Of a stretch of DNA of 64,000 nucleotides, positions 60,872 through 64,000 are shown piece after piece. Within the stretch, counting starts at the first letter, position 1, and each line of letters begins with the position of its first letter. This DNA comes from Opitutus sp. Its GTDB lineage: Bacteria > Verrucomicrobiota > Verrucomicrobiia > Opitutales > Opitutaceae. The stretch lies in NCBI GenBank assembly GCA_024998815.1, contig JACEUQ010000002.1, forward strand, positions 1,502,501 to 1,566,500, given 5' to 3'. Under the pieces are notes generated by a model. That model made no database searches and had not been told where the DNA came from. It saw only the letters and a list, made by a program, of their open reading frames with translations. A program made the position numbers and the translations under genes.

Positions 60872-61470
60872 GTGCCTAAACAATCGACAAAATACGGGCT
60901 GGGTCGCGATCCGGACGACCTTCCCTTCACCCTCTTTGGGCATGAATTCATCACGCAAAAAAAACTACTCGTCAGCCCCAGTGCGCCGCGTGCGGTACAC
61001 CGTTTATTCCTGAGCCGCGTGCGGCCGGTCGGCAAAAATACTGCACCCGGCCCGCGTGCCAAAAAGTCAGCCATCAGCTGAGTCAAAAGCGTTGGCTCAA
61101 AAACAAGAAGGGCCAAGACTACCACGCCGGTTCCGCCGCTCTCAACCGCGTTCAGGAATGGCGGAAAAACAATCCGAAATACTGGCAACGGCACCTTCCG
61201 CATGCTGACACCTCCACGGATCAATCCCCTGATTTACGCTCCTTGCTGGCAGCGTTCTTTCCGCGAGATTCCTGCGCTGTGTTACAAGATTCCTGGCCAC
61301 CACAAGTCGTTGCTCTCGTTGGGATCATCGGGTGGCTCCGGGGCCATGCGTTACAAGATGTCATCGCCGCCGACTTGAACGAAATCATGGTGCGCGGAAA
61401 TGCGATCCTGCACCCCAGCCCTGCCTCGACTTCTCAACGCAAAACCCGGTCCACTCGGGCTCCTGGCTAA
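60872..61470 (+). pseudogene. Zinc-ribbon protein ORF with a frameshift at A8, upstream of the recombinase
   Basis: From GTG 60872 the frame reads MPKQSTKYGLGRDPDDLPFT as far as ITQKK, then runs into a shadow. Shifting -1 at the run of eight A (60957-60964) opens a frame with CAACGTPF...KYCTRPACQKVSHQ, a CxxC...CxxxxC zinc ribbon, then RWLKNKKGQDYHAGSA and a helical end (PPQVVALVGIIGWLRGHALQDVIAADLNEIMVRG) to TAA at 61470. The second frame has no ATG, GTG or TTG before 61243 and a stop at 60943, so it needs the first frame. Either a decayed gene or a programmed -1 shift on A_AAA_AAA. It ends 21 bp before the recombinase. Confidence 0.6.
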
Positions 61471-61491
61471 AACCCTCCTCCTGTCTTAATC

Positions 61492-63057
61492 ATGGGCGGG
61501 CCTACGCAACTCCCGCTCCCTTCGACGGGCGCCGCCGCGATCCCCGCGGCGGCCTACGTCCGCATGTCCACCGAGCATCAGCAGTACTCCACCGAGAACC
61601 AGCTCGACCGTATCAAAGAATACGCCGCCCGCCGGGGCATGGAGATCGTCCGCGTGTTCGAGGACGCGGGTAAAAGCGGCCTCAACGTGCGCGGGCGCGA
61701 GAGCCTGCGCCGGATGATCGACGAGGTCGAAAAGGGCATGGCAGACTTCAAATGCATTCTCGCCTACGACGTCAGCCGGTGGGGCCGGTTTCAAGATGCC
61801 GACGAGAGCGGCTATTACGAATACATCTGCAAGCGCGCCGGCATCACCGTCCACTACTGCGCCGAGCAGTTCGAGAACGACGGCTCCCCCACTTCGAACA
61901 TCATCAAAAGCGTCAAACGCTCGATGGCCGGCGAATACAGCCGCGAGCTTTCGACCAAGGTTTTCCAGGGGGCCTGCCGGTTGATTCAGCTCGGTTATAA
62001 GCAGGGCGGCACGGCGGGCTATGGGCTGCGCCGAATGCTGGTCGATCAGGCAGGGCAGCCCAAGGGAGTCTTGGCCGTGGGTGAACATAAAAGCCTGCAA
62101 ACCGACCGCGTCGTTCTGGCGTTGGGGCCGGATGAAGAGGTCGCGGTGGTGCGCGGGGTGTATCGTGCCTTTTTGGACGAAAGCGTGGCGGAGCAGGAAA
62201 TCGCCGACCGGCTCAATGGTCGCGGACTGAAAACCGACCTTGGACGACCGTGGACGCGGGGCACCGTGCATCAACTCCTCACCAACGAAAAATACCTAGG
62301 CAACAACGTCTATCACCGGACTTCGTTTAAGCTGAAACGGAAACATGTGCAAAACCCGCCGGACATGTGGATCCGCGTTCAGGGGGCGTTTCCGGCCATC
62401 GTGTCGGCCGAGGATTTCACCCGGGTGCAGGAGGTGATTATCGCCCGGGCGAAGCGCTTCAGCGACGATGAGATGTTGGACAAACTCAGGGATGTGCTGC
62501 GCCAACACGGGCACATTTCAGGGGTGATCATCGACGAGCGGGAGGACTTGCCGTCGAGTGCGGCTTTTAGAAACCGCTTTGGCAGCTTGGTGAGGGCCTA
62601 TCAACTGATTGGTTACGTGCCGGAAACGGATTTTAGCTTTATCGAGGTCAATCGATTCCTGCGGCAAAAACATCCGGAAGTGGTGCAAGAGGTGATCACG
62701 GAATTGGCGAAGATCGGGGTGCGGGTTCAGCGTGACCCGGAGACGGAATTATTGGTGCTGGATCAGGAGCTGGTCGTGTCGCTGGTGTTGTCCCGGTGCC
62801 TGCGCACGGAGGCGGGGTCGACGCGCTGGCTGGTGCGCTTCGAGGCAAGTAACCGGCCGGATATCACGGTTGTGGCCCGGATGGATGAAACGAATCAGGC
62901 AATTAAAGATTACTACCTGTTCCCAGCGCTCGATCAGCTGGCGTTGCGGCTACGGTTGGCCGAGTGCAACGACGCCCTGCTCGATGCCTACCGGTTCGAT
63001 GACTTGGCTTTCTTTTACGAGATGACGGAGCGGATATCAATTGAGGAGGTAGCATGA
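61492..63057 (+). CDS. Large serine recombinase
   Basis: The 521-residue site-specific recombinase has the resolvase catalytic domain at about 19-165: AAAYVRMSTEHQQYSTENQLDRIKEYAARRG with the nucleophile Ser26, then LNVRGRESLRRMIDEVEKG and ILAYDVSRWGRFQDADES. The recombinase domain follows (VRGVYRAFLDESVAEQEIADRLNGRGLKTDLGRPWTRGTVHQLLTNEKYLGNNVYHR), then a C-terminal part without the zinc cysteines of phiC31-type integrases. The ATG is 61492. It overlaps the ParB-like gene by ATGA, so the two proteins are made together. Probably moves or resolves the element. Confidence 0.92.
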   Translation: MGGPTQLPLPSTGAAAIPAAAYVRMSTEHQQYSTENQLDRIKEYAARRGMEIVRVFEDAGKSGLNVRGRESLRRMIDEVEKGMADFKCILAYDVSRWGRFQDADESGYYEYICKRAGITVHYCAEQFENDGSPTSNIIKSVKRSMAGEYSRELSTKVFQGACRLIQLGYKQGGTAGYGLRRMLVDQAGQPKGVLAVGEHKSLQTDRVVLALGPDEEVAVVRGVYRAFLDESVAEQEIADRLNGRGLKTDLGRPWTRGTVHQLLTNEKYLGNNVYHRTSFKLKRKHVQNPPDMWIRVQGAFPAIVSAEDFTRVQEVIIARAKRFSDDEMLDKLRDVLRQHGHISGVIIDEREDLPSSAAFRNRFGSLVRAYQLIGYVPETDFSFIEVNRFLRQKHPEVVQEVITELAKIGVRVQRDPETELLVLDQELVVSLVLSRCLRTEAGSTRWLVRFEASNRPDITVVARMDETNQAIKDYYLFPALDQLALRLRLAECNDALLDAYRFDDLAFFYEMTERISIEEVA

Positions 63058-63941
63058 AGCCCGGCGACGAAAAGGAAGTCGTGATGGTGCCGGTGAAGGC
63101 GGTGCGGGTGGGTAATCCGCGTGTCCGGGACCCACGCAAGTTTGAGCTGATTGTGCAGAACATCGGTGCGGTGGGCCTCAAGAGGCCGATCACCGTGACA
63201 GAGGGGCCGACGGATGAGGCGGGGCAACCGACCTATGAGCTGGTGTGTGGTCAGGGACGGCTGGAGGCGTTCATCGCGCTGGGGCAGACGGAAATCCCCG
63301 CCTTGATAAGGACGATGACGAAAACGGACAGCTTGGTTGCGAGTCTGGTGGAGAATATCGCCCGGCGGCGCATCCGCGCAGTGGACCAAATTCGCATGAT
63401 TCAGTGGATGCAGGGTCAGGGTAATTCGGTCGCGGACATCGCGCGCAAGACCGGCCTCGCCGAGGGATATCTGAGTGGCATCATCAAACTCCTGGAAAGT
63501 GGCGAGGAGCGGGTGCTGGATGCGGTGCTACAGGGGCGCCTGCCGATCACCATTGCGGTGCCGATCGCCGGTGCCGATGACGAGGAGAGCCAACGCGTTT
63601 TGCTTGAAGCCTATGAACGCAAGGAGATGAACCAGAAAACCTTGCTCACTTTTAAGCGGTTAATGGATCAACGGAAGAGTTTTGGCCGTAGTTTTACACG
63701 AGACTCACGACAGAGAGTCCGCACTCGCACCAGTGCCGACGGACTGATTCTTGCCTATAAAAAAGAAACCCAGCGGCAACGCTTGCTGGTACGAAAGGCG
63801 CAGATCGTCGAGACGCGCCTGCTCTCGCTGACGGCGGCGTTCAAGGCGCTGCTGGCGGACGAGAATTTCTCAACTCTGTTGCGCGCGGAGGCGCTCCAGA
63901 CGCTGCCTAAATTTATGGTGGAGCGGGTTCGTCAATCATGA
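63054..63941 (+). CDS. ParB/RepB-like protein coupled to the recombinase
   Basis: The 295 residues begin with a ParB N-terminal domain: MVPVKAVRVGNPRVRDPRKFELIVQNIGAVGLKRPITV, box II-like LVCGQGRLEAFIALGQTEIPALI and SLVENIARRRIRAVDQIRMI. An HTH follows (NSVADIARKTGLAEGYLSGIIKLL). The C-terminal part (SADGLILAYKKETQRQRLLVRKAQI) resembles RepB-type plasmid partition proteins. There is no ParA gene here, so classical partition is doubtful; it may bind sites used by the recombinase. The start overlaps the recombinase stop, and its own stop overlaps the next ATG. Confidence 0.85.
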   Translation: MKPGDEKEVVMVPVKAVRVGNPRVRDPRKFELIVQNIGAVGLKRPITVTEGPTDEAGQPTYELVCGQGRLEAFIALGQTEIPALIRTMTKTDSLVASLVENIARRRIRAVDQIRMIQWMQGQGNSVADIARKTGLAEGYLSGIIKLLESGEERVLDAVLQGRLPITIAVPIAGADDEESQRVLLEAYERKEMNQKTLLTFKRLMDQRKSFGRSFTRDSRQRVRTRTSADGLILAYKKETQRQRLLVRKAQIVETRLLSLTAAFKALLADENFSTLLRAEALQTLPKFMVERVRQS

Positions 63942-64000
63942 AGAGTACCGCAAAGAAAATCCTGATCGGGTTTGAAAAGCAGGCCATTGAACTGCCGTTA
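63938..64000 (+). CDS. Start of a further cassette gene, cut by the window end
   Basis: An ATG at 63938 overlaps the ParB-like stop by ATGA and opens MKSTAKKILIGFEKQAIELPL to the window edge. The opening (IxIGFEKQAIELPL) looks like the start of a second ParB/RepB-type protein, which would fit recombinase cassettes with two ParB-like genes. Only 21 residues are visible, so the family is a guess. Confidence 0.5.
   Translation, partial: MKSTAKKILIGFEKQAIELPL

Overview
The window is a GC-rich bacterial chromosome segment. Gene content suggests a verrucomicrobial, possibly Opitutaceae-like, genome: an orphan exosortase, SHD1-type domains, RecQ and HrpA helicases, many large glycosyltransferase membrane proteins and a very high load of palindromic intergenic repeats. 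This placement is an inference from gene style, not from a marker gene.

Layout. 1-3794: 3'-incomplete hrpA (minus), with a cluster of palindromic repeats read in frame inside it. 3930-4205: a short LysR-type HTH protein. 4476-4560: tRNA-Leu(CAG), whose 3' end is the attachment site of a 6.2-kb integrated element (4531-10775). The element carries a tyrosine integrase, a small HTH/excisionase-like protein, four unknowns, a DUF3987-type ATPase and a zinc-finger/Toprim primase. It is bounded by 41-bp direct repeats and has paired arm-type sites at both ends. 11204-19128: housekeeping and envelope genes (ExoX-C-like protein, recQ, SHD1-thioredoxin, lnt, DUF1653, NamZ-type muramidase).

19540-42310 is a surface-glycan or glycosylation cluster: GT2 polyprenol-phosphate sugar synthases, a methyltransferase, a methyltransferase-GT2 fusion and at least eight large GT-C-like membrane proteins, several of them paralogous pairs. 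It is being damaged. Two identical 1809-bp insertion sequences lie in opposite orientation, each with its own 5-bp target duplication. One splits a GT2 gene and the other cuts off the end of a GT-C gene; removing each IS restores one open frame. The GT-C gene between them has an in-frame TAA.

42457-60474 holds a type IV pilin-like gene with a possible sigma-54 promoter, nadD-rsfS, a MalY/PatB aminotransferase, a DCC protein, an exosortase, two lipoproteins, a TrmH-family methyltransferase, an RlmD-like methyltransferase, thiD, clpP, lysA, gpsA, and an iron-sulfur photolyase with DUF2256. At 60647-60671 a tRNA 3' fragment, followed by a terminator, marks the edge of a second integrated element that runs off the right end. 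That element contains a frameshifted zinc-ribbon ORF, a large serine recombinase, a ParB-like protein and the start of another gene, the last three overlapping by ATGA.

Several families of inverted repeats fill the gaps between genes and in four cases supply the stop codon of the preceding gene. A 190-bp tandem array built from one family lies at 53766-54235.
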